DNA from: JALZVT01 sp964519335
GTDB taxonomy: Bacteria > Pseudomonadota > Gammaproteobacteria > Pseudomonadales > Azotimanducaceae
Direction of reading: 5' to 3'
NCBI GenBank assembly: GCA_964519335.1
Contig: CAZFIA010000221.1
Location: forward strand, 1 to 5,332
Length of the DNA stretch: 5,332 bases
Shown: piece after piece, positions 1 to 5,332 of the stretch
How positions within the stretch are numbered: the stretch's first letter is position 1
Layout: each line of letters begins with the position of its first letter
Made by a program: the position numbers and the translations under genes
Notes under the pieces: generated by a model
Database searches by the model: none
What the model was told of the DNA's origin: nothing
The model's input: the letters and a program-made list of their open reading frames with translations, nothing else

Positions 1-110
1 CTTCTAGGGGCTGCCACCTGGACACTTCGCGATGGGCGCAACAAACTCAAGGCACCTGCCTTGAGTTTGTTGCGCCCATCGCGAAGTGTCCAGGTGGCAG
101 CCCCTAGAAG
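1..110. repeat. 110 bp near-perfect palindrome at the sequence end (probable assembly fold-back)
   Basis: Bases 1-54 are the exact reverse complement of bases 57-110, with only the two bases CC at 55-56 unpaired. The right arm (57-110) runs on in frame with the ELM1-family coding sequence, whereas the left arm adds nothing new and ends exactly at the sequence edge. The total length is 2 x 55, and 55 is also the length of the repeat flanking the N gap, so a k=55 assembler fold-back or a chimeric hairpin read is the simplest explanation. A real cruciform or terminator is unlikely: arms this long with a 2-base loop lying inside a conserved coding region would be unusual. Confidence 0.95.
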
Positions 111-278
111 CGCATTGGGTAATCTAAAACCCTGGTTGTAGCTGAGTTTCACAACGCGACACCGACAATCCAGGGAACGTGCAAGCTCAACCGCCTGATC
201 GTTGTCGCCCGCTTTTTCGCCGGTTAACACCCAAACTTCGTTGGCTAGATTCGTGGCCGAGTTGTTTGCTGAATTCAT
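57..278 (-). CDS. ELM1-family protein (mitochondrial fission ELM1 family, DUF1022), N-terminal fragment
   Basis: The reading frame starts at the ATG at 278-276 and stays open for 74 codons to the centre of the end palindrome. An in-frame TAA, which is the stop of the preceding gene, lies 9 bp upstream, so this ATG is the earliest possible start. No good Shine-Dalgarno sequence is visible, so translational coupling to the upstream gene is likely. The product has the N-terminal pattern of bacterial ELM1-like proteins: VWVLTGEKAGDNDQA at residues 15-29, with a glycine-rich turn, followed by LPNALLGA at about residues 53-60. Full-length family members are around 300-400 residues, so most of the gene is missing. 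The frame stays open to base 1, but bases 1-56 read back along the hairpin and should not be trusted as protein. Bacterial members are often annotated as nucleotide-sugar or glycosyltransferase-like proteins and their biochemical role is poorly known. The plant name ELM1 does not imply mitochondrial fission here. Position next to a glycosyltransferase fits a cell-envelope role (inference). Confidence 0.8.
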
Positions 279-287
279 AGCAAGGGG

Positions 288-1766
288 TTACTCAAGGGGA
301 CAACCCGAAGCCTGATTAAACAGGAGCCGCTTCTTCTTCCCGACTGCTGGCTTAACTTCACAAACCAAAACCCAGTCAACTTGCGGATATCGTTTGGCCG
401 TTAAAGACACTTGCTGGTGCCACCAATGGGGTGGCTGCAGTGTGGTGTGTGCATTGCGTCCGCCAGGCAGAGATTTTTTTGCCGGATAGCAGGCGGCAAC
501 GACATAAACAAAGGCACTGGCACGCGCAAACATCTCATCCAGAATCCACGCAACATCAAAGGGGGCTGCGTGTTCAACCACATCCGTTGAGATCACGCCG
601 TCGAACGGCCCGGTATCCAGTCTGTTAAACGGCGCATAACCCGGGTCATAGCAGTGCACTGAAACACCGGGCCAGGCCGGATGATTACGAAGGGCGGGCT
701 CATTTTCGGAGTCTTTCGCAGGACAATAGGAGCCAGCCTTTCCGGCACCGTAGTCCAATAGGGTTTGGGCGCCATGCTGATCAATCAACTCAGCTATTGC
801 CGCAGTGTGCTTCGGTAATCGACCGCCAGGGAATGGCCTGGGCACATCTGGATTAGCTTCCGCAGCCTGAAGTTCATCGCCGTGCATCATTTCGTAAAGA
901 GCAATCAGCTGCTGCGACTCGACACTCGGCGTACAGCGATTGAACATCAGAAATTTTTCGGCATCGGCCTCGGCTTCTAGGTTACGCCACACATAGCCCA
1001 ACGGATTGGTCTGATACCTAAGCCGATCGGGAAACGGTTTCCAGGGTTGTTTGTAGAGCGTGGTGAAATGCAGACACTTAACGTCTTCTATTGCATGTTC
1101 ACCATCACGTGAATTCCAAACCCCGGGCAATTCGCCCACACGCTGGTTCTCGATCATGATCGATTTGAAATGATCGTGCTTGTGGCCTGCACGAACATCA
1201 TCTGCGGTCCAGAGCGGTGCAGCCAGTTCACAATCAATGAGCATCACAGAGTTTTCTTGCGGAGAGATAGCGAGCACCGCCTTGGTGTGCATCTCCATAT
1301 CAAATATTTCAGCGGGATCACTCAGGTAGATCTGATCGGTATCATTGTAAATCGCGCGACCAGCGCCGCCGGCAAGATGCGGCACCAAATAGCGATAGTT
1401 GGTGAACCCCGTGGTCCAGTCATCGCGTTCGATGCTTGCAAGTTCCATCATCAGATAGATCTCATAAACCCGGGCAGGATCACGAACTTTCATGATTGAC
1501 CAAACAAGGGCACGTGTTGCCCGATATTGGCCGGGTTCAGTGCCTACAAAGATTCTTACTGGGGGCTGTTGCGACGGGGTGTGCCCCTGCACCACTTTGA
1601 GGCGAATACACTCGGGAGACTCCTGGGTGCCCGCATCCCGAAGGGGGTTCCGCGCAACCCAGGCCACTGGTTTGCGATTGTACCAATGCGTCTTAAAAGG
1701 CTTAGTCACAGTGTGTTGTATGGACCATCGCGAAAGGGCTTTTGGTTCATGAAGATGGACTGACAC
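288..1766 (-). CDS. Two-domain protein: GT8-like glycosyltransferase fused to a SAM-dependent methyltransferase
   Basis: The protein has 492 residues. Residues about 69-265 resemble a retaining GT-A (GT8-like) sugar transferase: a first strand RIFVGTEPGQYRA (71-83), then IYNDTDQIYLSDP (139-151), whose D142-x-D144 would be the metal and nucleotide-sugar binding DxD motif. Residues about 318-480 look like a class I methyltransferase: LLDYGAGKAGSY (336-347) as the SAM-binding glycine loop, CYDPGYAPF (372-380) after the second strand, and FDGVISTDVVEH (388-399) as the post-binding motif, followed by PPHWWHQQV (445-453). Residues 1-67 match nothing I recognise. The start is a GTG at 1766-1764. An in-frame TGA lies about 21 bases upstream, there is no clear Shine-Dalgarno at normal spacing, and the next Met is residue 92, inside the transferase domain, so GTG is the best choice but not certain. 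The ELM1-family gene follows 9 bp after the TAA stop. The probable job is adding and methylating a sugar on a surface glycan or lipid. Donor and acceptor are unknown. Confidence 0.82.
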   Translation of the reverse strand: MSVHLHEPKALSRWSIQHTVTKPFKTHWYNRKPVAWVARNPLRDAGTQESPECIRLKVVQGHTPSQQPPVRIFVGTEPGQYRATRALVWSIMKVRDPARVYEIYLMMELASIERDDWTTGFTNYRYLVPHLAGGAGRAIYNDTDQIYLSDPAEIFDMEMHTKAVLAISPQENSVMLIDCELAAPLWTADDVRAGHKHDHFKSIMIENQRVGELPGVWNSRDGEHAIEDVKCLHFTTLYKQPWKPFPDRLRYQTNPLGYVWRNLEAEADAEKFLMFNRCTPSVESQQLIALYEMMHGDELQAAEANPDVPRPFPGGRLPKHTAAIAELIDQHGAQTLLDYGAGKAGSYCPAKDSENEPALRNHPAWPGVSVHCYDPGYAPFNRLDTGPFDGVISTDVVEHAAPFDVAWILDEMFARASAFVYVVAACYPAKKSLPGGRNAHTTLQPPHWWHQQVSLTAKRYPQVDWVLVCEVKPAVGKKKRLLFNQASGCPLE

Positions 1767-1883
1767 CCACCGTCTCGCGCACTCTAATCAATTTCCTTAA
1801 CTACGAATACTCAAATCGCCAAATTCACAACAATATGACAATCGCGAGCCTATCGATGATGAAAGCGGAGCATGCGGCGGTCG
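1767..1883. other. Intergenic spacer between the monooxygenase gene and the glycosyltransferase/methyltransferase gene
   Basis: This 117 bp stretch is the only sizeable non-coding gap and is locally more AT-rich than the genes around it. It separates the two minus-strand gene blocks, so it should hold the promoter of the glycosyltransferase-ELM1 pair if that pair is transcribed separately. I looked for a -35/-10 pair on the minus strand and found only weak partial matches. I also looked for a GC-rich hairpin followed by Ts after the monooxygenase stop and saw none. An AAGGA sequence lies about 28 bases before the GTG start, too far to serve as its ribosome binding site. Confidence 0.5.
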
Positions 1884-2409
1884 CTAGCCGGCCTCAGCAA
1901 AAGGTAATACGCCCTCCAGCAAGCGCTCTGGCACCAGGCTTTCGCCAACGCCCACACGGGCTGCAACGATCAGATCTGGCCTGACAATCACAACCGCCTC
2001 ATTGGCAAGCGGTGAGCCCGCAACTTGCGCGGCCGTAAGGCTTACGCATCGTAGGGGCCATTTGCTAGCGGCCATCTGTTCAATCTGCTGGCGCCACTCG
2101 TCGGTAGCCTCAGGCCCAAGCAGAACACAGTAGTCAACACCGCAGTAGTCAATTACGGATTCGGTTTGGGCTGTGTCTAACCATATGTGCGGCAGGCGGC
2201 GACCGGAGCGCACAACAGCAATGTGCTGGCGAATGCGATTGTCTACACGCGGCGCGGGATTGCTGTCTTGTTGAATGAGGTCTGATTCTATTTCGTAGCC
2301 AAAAATAGCGCCGGGATAGTCGGTGTATTGCTGAAACCTGGACAGTGCGCTTTGAAGGTCTCCGCCAGAAAAGTGCGCGCGATAAACACGAGTGATGTGA
2401 TCGTGGTTT
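1884..2409 (-). CDS. FAD-dependent monooxygenase, C-terminal part (same gene as 2510-3640, split by an assembly gap)
   Basis: This is the C-terminal end of the flavin monooxygenase. It reads from codon NHD at 2408 to the TAG stop at 1884-1886, 174 residues. The first 18 residues (NHDHITRVYRAHFSGGDL) repeat the last 18 of the upstream piece, because the underlying 55 bp occur on both sides of the N gap. The remaining 156 residues hold the end of the substrate domain (GAIFGYEIESDLI) and the C-terminal thioredoxin-like domain typical of the phenol hydroxylase/TfdB/MhpA group: LPHIWL, then YCVLLGPEATDEWRQQ, then VVIVRPDLIVAARV near the end, which corresponds to the usual 'vRPDghvaWR' strand. In this family that domain supports folding or dimerisation rather than redox chemistry, and I see no CxxC motif. 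Joined to the other piece, the gene encodes 533 residues, a normal length for the family. Confidence 0.88.
2355..2409. repeat. 55 bp direct repeat, copy 1 (left edge of the N gap)
   Basis: This copy is identical over 55 bases to 2510-2564. It ends exactly where the Ns begin. Because the second copy starts exactly where the Ns end, the two are best read as one piece of genomic sequence placed at the ends of two contigs that should have been merged. Confidence 0.97.
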
Positions 2410-2509
2410 NNNNNNNNNNNNNNNNNNNNNNNNNNNNNNNNNNNNNNNNNNNNNNNNNNNNNNNNNNNNNNNNNNNNNNNNNNNNNNNNNNNNNNNNNNN
2501 NNNNNNNNN
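2410..2509. other. Assembly gap: run of exactly 100 N
   Basis: The run is exactly 100 undetermined bases, a conventional scaffolding filler for a gap of unknown or negative size. Both sides carry the same 55 bases, and the protein reads straight through if the filler and one repeat copy are removed. Keeping the filler plus both copies adds 155 bases, which is not a multiple of three, so an automatic annotation would report a false frameshift or two broken genes. Confidence 0.98.
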
Positions 2510-2564
2510 AAGGTCTCCGCCAGAAAAGTGCGCGCGATAAACACGAGTGATGTGATCGTGGTTT
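2510..2564. repeat. 55 bp direct repeat, copy 2 (right edge of the N gap)
   Basis: This is an exact copy of 2355-2409. It lies within the monooxygenase coding sequence and encodes the residues from NHD to GGDL (360-377 of the protein). It is most likely the same genomic locus as copy 1. Confidence 0.97.
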
Positions 2565-3640
2565 TCGAGCGCGACTTCGGACCGCCACAGCGCCTGGGGT
2601 TTCCATTCTGAATGGTAGCTATCAAGGATCGATCGCGGTGCATATTGTTTCAGAACGTAGGCCAACTTCCAGGCCAAATTTCTCGCACCCGCGAAGGCCG
2701 TGTTCATACCCATACCGCCCGTCGGCGCAAACAGATGCGCCGCATCGCCTGCCAGGAAAACCCGTCCAACACCAAATTGATTCGCGAGCCGAGAGCTGAC
2801 TCGCCACTTTAGCTTGCTAAATATTTCGATGGGCAGGTCAACTTCCGTTCCAAGAGAGGCTTTGATCCAATCTTTGAAGAAATCATCATCGTATTCTGTC
2901 GAGGGTTCTAAACCAGCGATCTGGGCGCGAAATCGTTGCTTACCGTCCAGCGGCTGGTAGGTGCCAGACCCTTTGCCGTGAGCTACCCACAAAAGTGAGG
3001 CCTGGTTGCCGCGATCGGTGATCCAGGGATCCAGGTCTGCGTGAAACAACACATCACGGTAAAAGGTATCGCGCACCTCGCCTTCGAGCTGACAACCAAT
3101 AGACGCACGCACCCTGCTGTTGCCGCCGTCACAACCGATCACGTATTCCGCAAAGACTGCATAAGGCTCACCCAGGGTTTGGTCATCCAAATCAACGACA
3201 CAGCCATTTTCAACTTCGGCTAATGACTTGAACGTCTGCGAAAGTTTAACTTTCACACCCAGTGCTCGAGCACGCTTGTTTAGAATAGGTTCAACCAGGT
3301 CTTGGCTGCTCATGACCGGCACTTGAGGTGTCAGTGGCCGGGCTACCGAGTGAAACTCGGGGCTGGGAACATCTGCGATAGGTTCCTCGCTAAGGGTAGT
3401 GAAGCACTTCACGGTCTCAGTCCACGCCGGACCAATCCCCGTTGCTTCGACCGCATCCGCAACGCCCATCTGGCGAAACAGTTCGAGCGTGCAAGAATCA
3501 AGGAATCGTGCCCGGGGATGGGTATCAAACGCCTCTTTGCGGTCTACTACAAGAACATCAATACCCTGCTGTTTCAGGAGAATCGCGGCGGTCAGGCCAA
3601 TAGGACCGGCGCCAACAATTAGAACCTGAACGTCCTTCAC
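2510..3640 (-). CDS. FAD-dependent monooxygenase (phenol hydroxylase/TfdB/MhpA-like, class A), N-terminal part; gene continues at 1884-2409
   Basis: These 377 residues carry the FAD-binding and substrate domains of a single-component aromatic-type hydroxylase, which uses NAD(P)H and O2 to insert one oxygen atom. Visible motifs are the Rossmann fingerprint VLIVGAGPIGLTAA (G10-x-G12-x-x-G15) with VVDR at 31-34, the DG motif GCDGGNSRVR (169-178), and the GD motif FLAGDAAHLFAPTGGMGMN (295-313), followed by RNLAWKLA. At residue 318, where the family usually has Asp (xDAxNLAWKL), this protein has Gly. The start is a GTG at 3640-3638 whose last two bases begin the TGA of the P450 gene (GTGA overlap), so translation is probably coupled. 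No Shine-Dalgarno is visible and the next Met is residue 59. No signal peptide or membrane segment is seen, so the enzyme is cytoplasmic. Relatives act on phenols, 3-phenylpropionates and aromatic polyketides. The substrate here is unknown. Joined with the downstream piece, the protein is 533 residues. Confidence 0.9.
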
Positions 3641-4884
3641 GAACCAGCGGTGTATTTCACCGGCATCTTTATGATGGCGTTGAACCAGATGCTTTGTAGC
3701 ATCTCATTCTCACCTGTTGGTTTTAAATCAGGCAACTGGGTGACAATCTCTCTTAGCAGCGCTTGTAACTGATACCGGGCAAGTCGCGCGCCCAGGCAGA
3801 CGTGGGGGCCCGTACCAAACGACAGATGCTTGTTGGCGTTTTCGCGCGTGATATCAAACTTGTTCGGATCATCGAAAACCTCCGGGTCGCGATTGGCAGC
3901 TGGATACGACAAATAGATCTTGTCGCCCTGCTTGATCGGATAGCCGCCAATGTCTGTGTCTTGAGTAGCCGTGCGTCGAAACTTGATCACCGGCGGTGAA
4001 AACCGCAGAACCTCTTCAATAGCATTAGGGAGGTATTTATCAATGTCAGATTGCAACAGCTCATACTGATCAGGATGCTCATTCATTAACCGAACAAAAT
4101 GAGTAGCCGTGCTTCTTGTCGTCTCATGTCCGGCAATAGAAAGCGTGACAAAAAACATATTGATGCTGAGCTGATCGAGCTTCTGACCTTCTACTTCGCC
4201 ATGTATGAGGCGGCTTAGCATCGAATTGTCGGGTTCTTTGAGTTTTTGCTGCGTGAGCTCTGCTGCAATGGTCATCAACTGCATTGGCGCAGATTCGGTT
4301 TGGGTGCTGCGGTTCGGATTCTCAGTGTCGGCGGCGGCATTGCCTAACTCGAACACTCTTTGATGGAGCGACTCTGGAATACCCATCAGGGTGCAAAAGG
4401 TATACACCGGTAGCTTGGACGCTACATCAAAGACAAATTCACAACCGCCCGCGGGTGCGACATCACTGACAATCTCTTTCGCCAGTTGGTCGACTTCCGG
4501 AAAAAAGGCCTGCAGTTCTTTCGGGCTAAACGAGGGCACAACCAGTCTCTTCAGCGCCGCGTGATTCGCCGGCTGCATACCCATAAGGCTTGCTTGTTGA
4601 ATAGCCAGCTGCTGCGGTTCGAAGTCCCAAATGATTGGGCTGCCGTCATGCGACGTAAACAGCTCCTGGTTGCGTGATACCTCATAGACATCCTGGTAAC
4701 GGGTTAGCACCCAGAAGCCCTGCTTTACGGAAGCACCCGGCATGGGGCTTTCGTAGCTATCGGTGGGTGGATTCCAATGCACCGGATCTTCACGACGCCA
4801 GAGATCGAAGAGTTCGTGAGGGGGGCCGCCGAGCGAGGGGATCAGATCAGCATTCAGAAGGTTGGTGTCAATTACTGCGGTCAT
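3637..4884 (-). CDS. Cytochrome P450, soluble bacterial class (CYP124/125/142-like)
   Basis: This is a complete 415-residue P450 monooxygenase, normal for soluble bacterial forms that receive electrons from a ferredoxin. All hallmark motifs are present: the I-helix oxygen-activation motif AGHETTR (251-257, acid-alcohol pair E254/T255), the K-helix ExxR (E291, R294), and the haem loop FGTGPHVCLG (356-365) with Cys363 as the axial ligand. Two stretches, GFWVLTRYQDVYEVSR (56-71) and FRRTATQDTDIGGYPIKQGD (302-321), and the ending FNAIIKMPV recall the CYP124/125/142 group, which oxidises methyl-branched lipids and sterol side chains. That subgroup assignment is by eye, so fatty acid, terpene or aromatic substrates are equally possible. 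There is no membrane anchor. The ATG start at 4884-4882 lies 25 bp after the DUF3604 stop, with only a weak AGAG-type ribosome binding site. The stop overlaps the flavin monooxygenase start by four bases. No ferredoxin or ferredoxin reductase gene lies in the window. Confidence 0.95.
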   Translation of the reverse strand: MTAVIDTNLLNADLIPSLGGPPHELFDLWRREDPVHWNPPTDSYESPMPGASVKQGFWVLTRYQDVYEVSRNQELFTSHDGSPIIWDFEPQQLAIQQASLMGMQPANHAALKRLVVPSFSPKELQAFFPEVDQLAKEIVSDVAPAGGCEFVFDVASKLPVYTFCTLMGIPESLHQRVFELGNAAADTENPNRSTQTESAPMQLMTIAAELTQQKLKEPDNSMLSRLIHGEVEGQKLDQLSINMFFVTLSIAGHETTRSTATHFVRLMNEHPDQYELLQSDIDKYLPNAIEEVLRFSPPVIKFRRTATQDTDIGGYPIKQGDKIYLSYPAANRDPEVFDDPNKFDITRENANKHLSFGTGPHVCLGARLARYQLQALLREIVTQLPDLKPTGENEMLQSIWFNAIIKMPVKYTAGS

Positions 4885-4891
4885 TTTATTC

Positions 4892-4903
4892 TCTATCTAT
4901 CTA
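4892..4903. repeat. Short TCTA tandem repeat (three copies) in the P450 leader
   Basis: Three copies of TCTA (TAGA on the coding strand) lie 8-19 bases upstream of the P450 ATG, inside an AT-rich 25 bp gap. They occupy the place where a Shine-Dalgarno sequence would sit, and the only SD-like bases, AGAG, come from the edge of the repeat. Three units are too few to call a phase-variable tract. Confidence 0.6.
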
Positions 4904-4909
4904 CATTCT

Positions 4910-5332
4910 TTATCTATTTACAGTCACTAAAGGGGGGGCGTACCAAATCGGGGAGGTATACGCTCGTTCCTGCAGCGTTAGTTTAGTCTCTGCCCCGGGT
5001 TTATCTCCAAAGTACTTTGCATCGTACGCGGTCCATCGCGGTGTAGGTATCTCCAACACGCGCACGTAATAAACCGCAGGTTGCGATGCATCAAACTGCG
5101 GATCTTGCCAATGCGCTATTAGTTCTGCGTCTCCGATACTGTTTTGCCAGGTAGCGTCAGCGACATTAACCGTATTACCAACAGGTGCGAGACGGCCGTC
5201 TTTATCTATCTTTCGCTTGGCCGGATCACTCCACGCAACATCGAATATTTTTTCGTGGGTGTTGCCGTCCGCATCTAACCAGCCTTTGATAATCTGAATA
5301 CGATCCAGATGACCGCTGAGCGGATCTTTTAG
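4910..5332 (-). CDS. DUF3604 domain-containing protein, C-terminal fragment
   Basis: The frame is open from the window edge at 5332 to a TAA at 4912-4910, giving 140 residues, the C-terminal end of a protein usually about 600 residues or longer. It carries the conserved DUF3604 tail: LDRIQIIKGWLDADGNTHEK (9-28), PVGNTVNVADATWQNSIG (50-67), then VYYVRVLEIPTPRWTAYDA (87-105) and QERAYTSPIWYAP (121-133). The family is widespread in marine and soil Proteobacteria and has no established biochemical function that I can cite. Its place directly upstream of the P450, with a 25 bp gap, suggests they share a transcript. A run of seven C on the coding strand (4938-4932) lies at the end of the conserved part. 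With one C fewer the frame would stop right after YAPL instead of running on to the last six residues here. The N-terminal portion, including any signal peptide, is outside the window. Confidence 0.88.
   Translation of the reverse strand, partial: LKDPLSGHLDRIQIIKGWLDADGNTHEKIFDVAWSDPAKRKIDKDGRLAPVGNTVNVADATWQNSIGDAELIAHWQDPQFDASQPAVYYVRVLEIPTPRWTAYDAKYFGDKPGAETKLTLQERAYTSPIWYAPPLVTVNR

Noticed and set aside
1..110. The end palindrome as a transcription terminator, recombination site or telomere-like hairpin
   Set aside because: It lies inside the ELM1-family coding frame, ends exactly at the sequence edge, has a total length of twice 55 and has no T-run after it. An assembly fold-back explains it better.
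1170..1499. Plus-strand open frame of 109 codons inside the glycosyltransferase region
   Set aside because: It is antisense to the conserved GT8-like domain with the DxD motif and is a by-product of codon use on the opposite strand.
1767..1883. A sigma-70 promoter for the glycosyltransferase gene
   Set aside because: Only weak partial hexamers such as TTGTTG with an 18-base spacer to TATTCG are present on the minus strand, too poor to annotate as a site.
1742..1984. Small plus-strand open frame across the intergenic spacer
   Set aside because: It runs into the antisense of the monooxygenase C-terminus, has no recognisable motif and has no clear ribosome binding site.
2355..2564. The 55 bp direct repeat as a target-site duplication around a mobile element hidden in the N gap
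   Set aside because: The 55 bp length is far longer than usual target duplications, the copies abut the Ns exactly, the filler is exactly 100 Ns, and removing one copy restores a full-length gene.
2149..2643. Minus-strand frames running through the N gap in other phases
   Set aside because: They stay open only because the Ns are not read as stops, and their sequence has no protein-like conservation. They overlap the real monooxygenase frame.
4674..5069. Plus-strand open frame of 131 codons spanning the DUF3604/P450 junction
   Set aside because: It is antisense to two genes with clear conserved motifs, its translation shows no recognisable domain, and no ribosome binding site precedes it.

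Overview
The window looks like a scaffold piece from a metagenome or draft assembly of a Proteobacterium, probably a marine or soil alpha- or gammaproteobacterium. That placement is inferred from gene content only: an ELM1-family protein, a DUF3604 protein, and a soluble P450 overlapping a flavin monooxygenase. Base composition looks only moderately GC-rich by eye, and there is no rRNA or tRNA to fix the taxon. All genes I can support lie on the minus strand, so the biological reading order runs from the high coordinates to the low ones.

Layout in transcription order: (1) 5332-4910, the C-terminal 140 residues of a DUF3604 protein, cut by the window edge; (2) 4884-3637, a complete 415-residue cytochrome P450; (3) 3640-1884, a class A (phenol hydroxylase/TfdB/MhpA-like) FAD monooxygenase whose start overlaps the P450 stop by four bases; (4) a 117 bp spacer; (5) 1766-288, a 492-residue two-domain protein with an N-terminal glycosyltransferase-like domain and a C-terminal SAM-dependent methyltransferase-like domain; (6) 278-57, the first 74 residues of an ELM1-family (formerly DUF1022) protein, cut off by a fold-back at the window start.

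Two functional blocks can be inferred. The DUF3604-P450-FAD monooxygenase block is very tightly packed (25 bp gap, then a 4 bp overlap) and looks like an oxidative pathway for a hydrophobic or aromatic substrate, such as catabolism of a sterol, terpenoid, alkyl chain or aromatic compound. The substrate cannot be read from the sequence. The glycosyltransferase/methyltransferase-ELM1 block (9 bp gap) looks like a cell-surface glycan or lipid-modification operon and is probably functionally unrelated.

Two assembly scars shape the window. Positions 1-110 form an almost perfect 110 bp palindrome (54 bp arms, 2 bp centre). Positions 2410-2509 are exactly 100 Ns flanked by an identical 55 bp direct repeat. 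Both point to an assembler working at k=55. Collapsing the 55 bp repeat and removing the Ns restores one uninterrupted 533-codon FAD monooxygenase gene, so the apparent break and frame change there is almost certainly not biological. I found no CRISPR array, transposon, RNA gene or convincing terminator, and nothing that amounts to a clearly new biological system.
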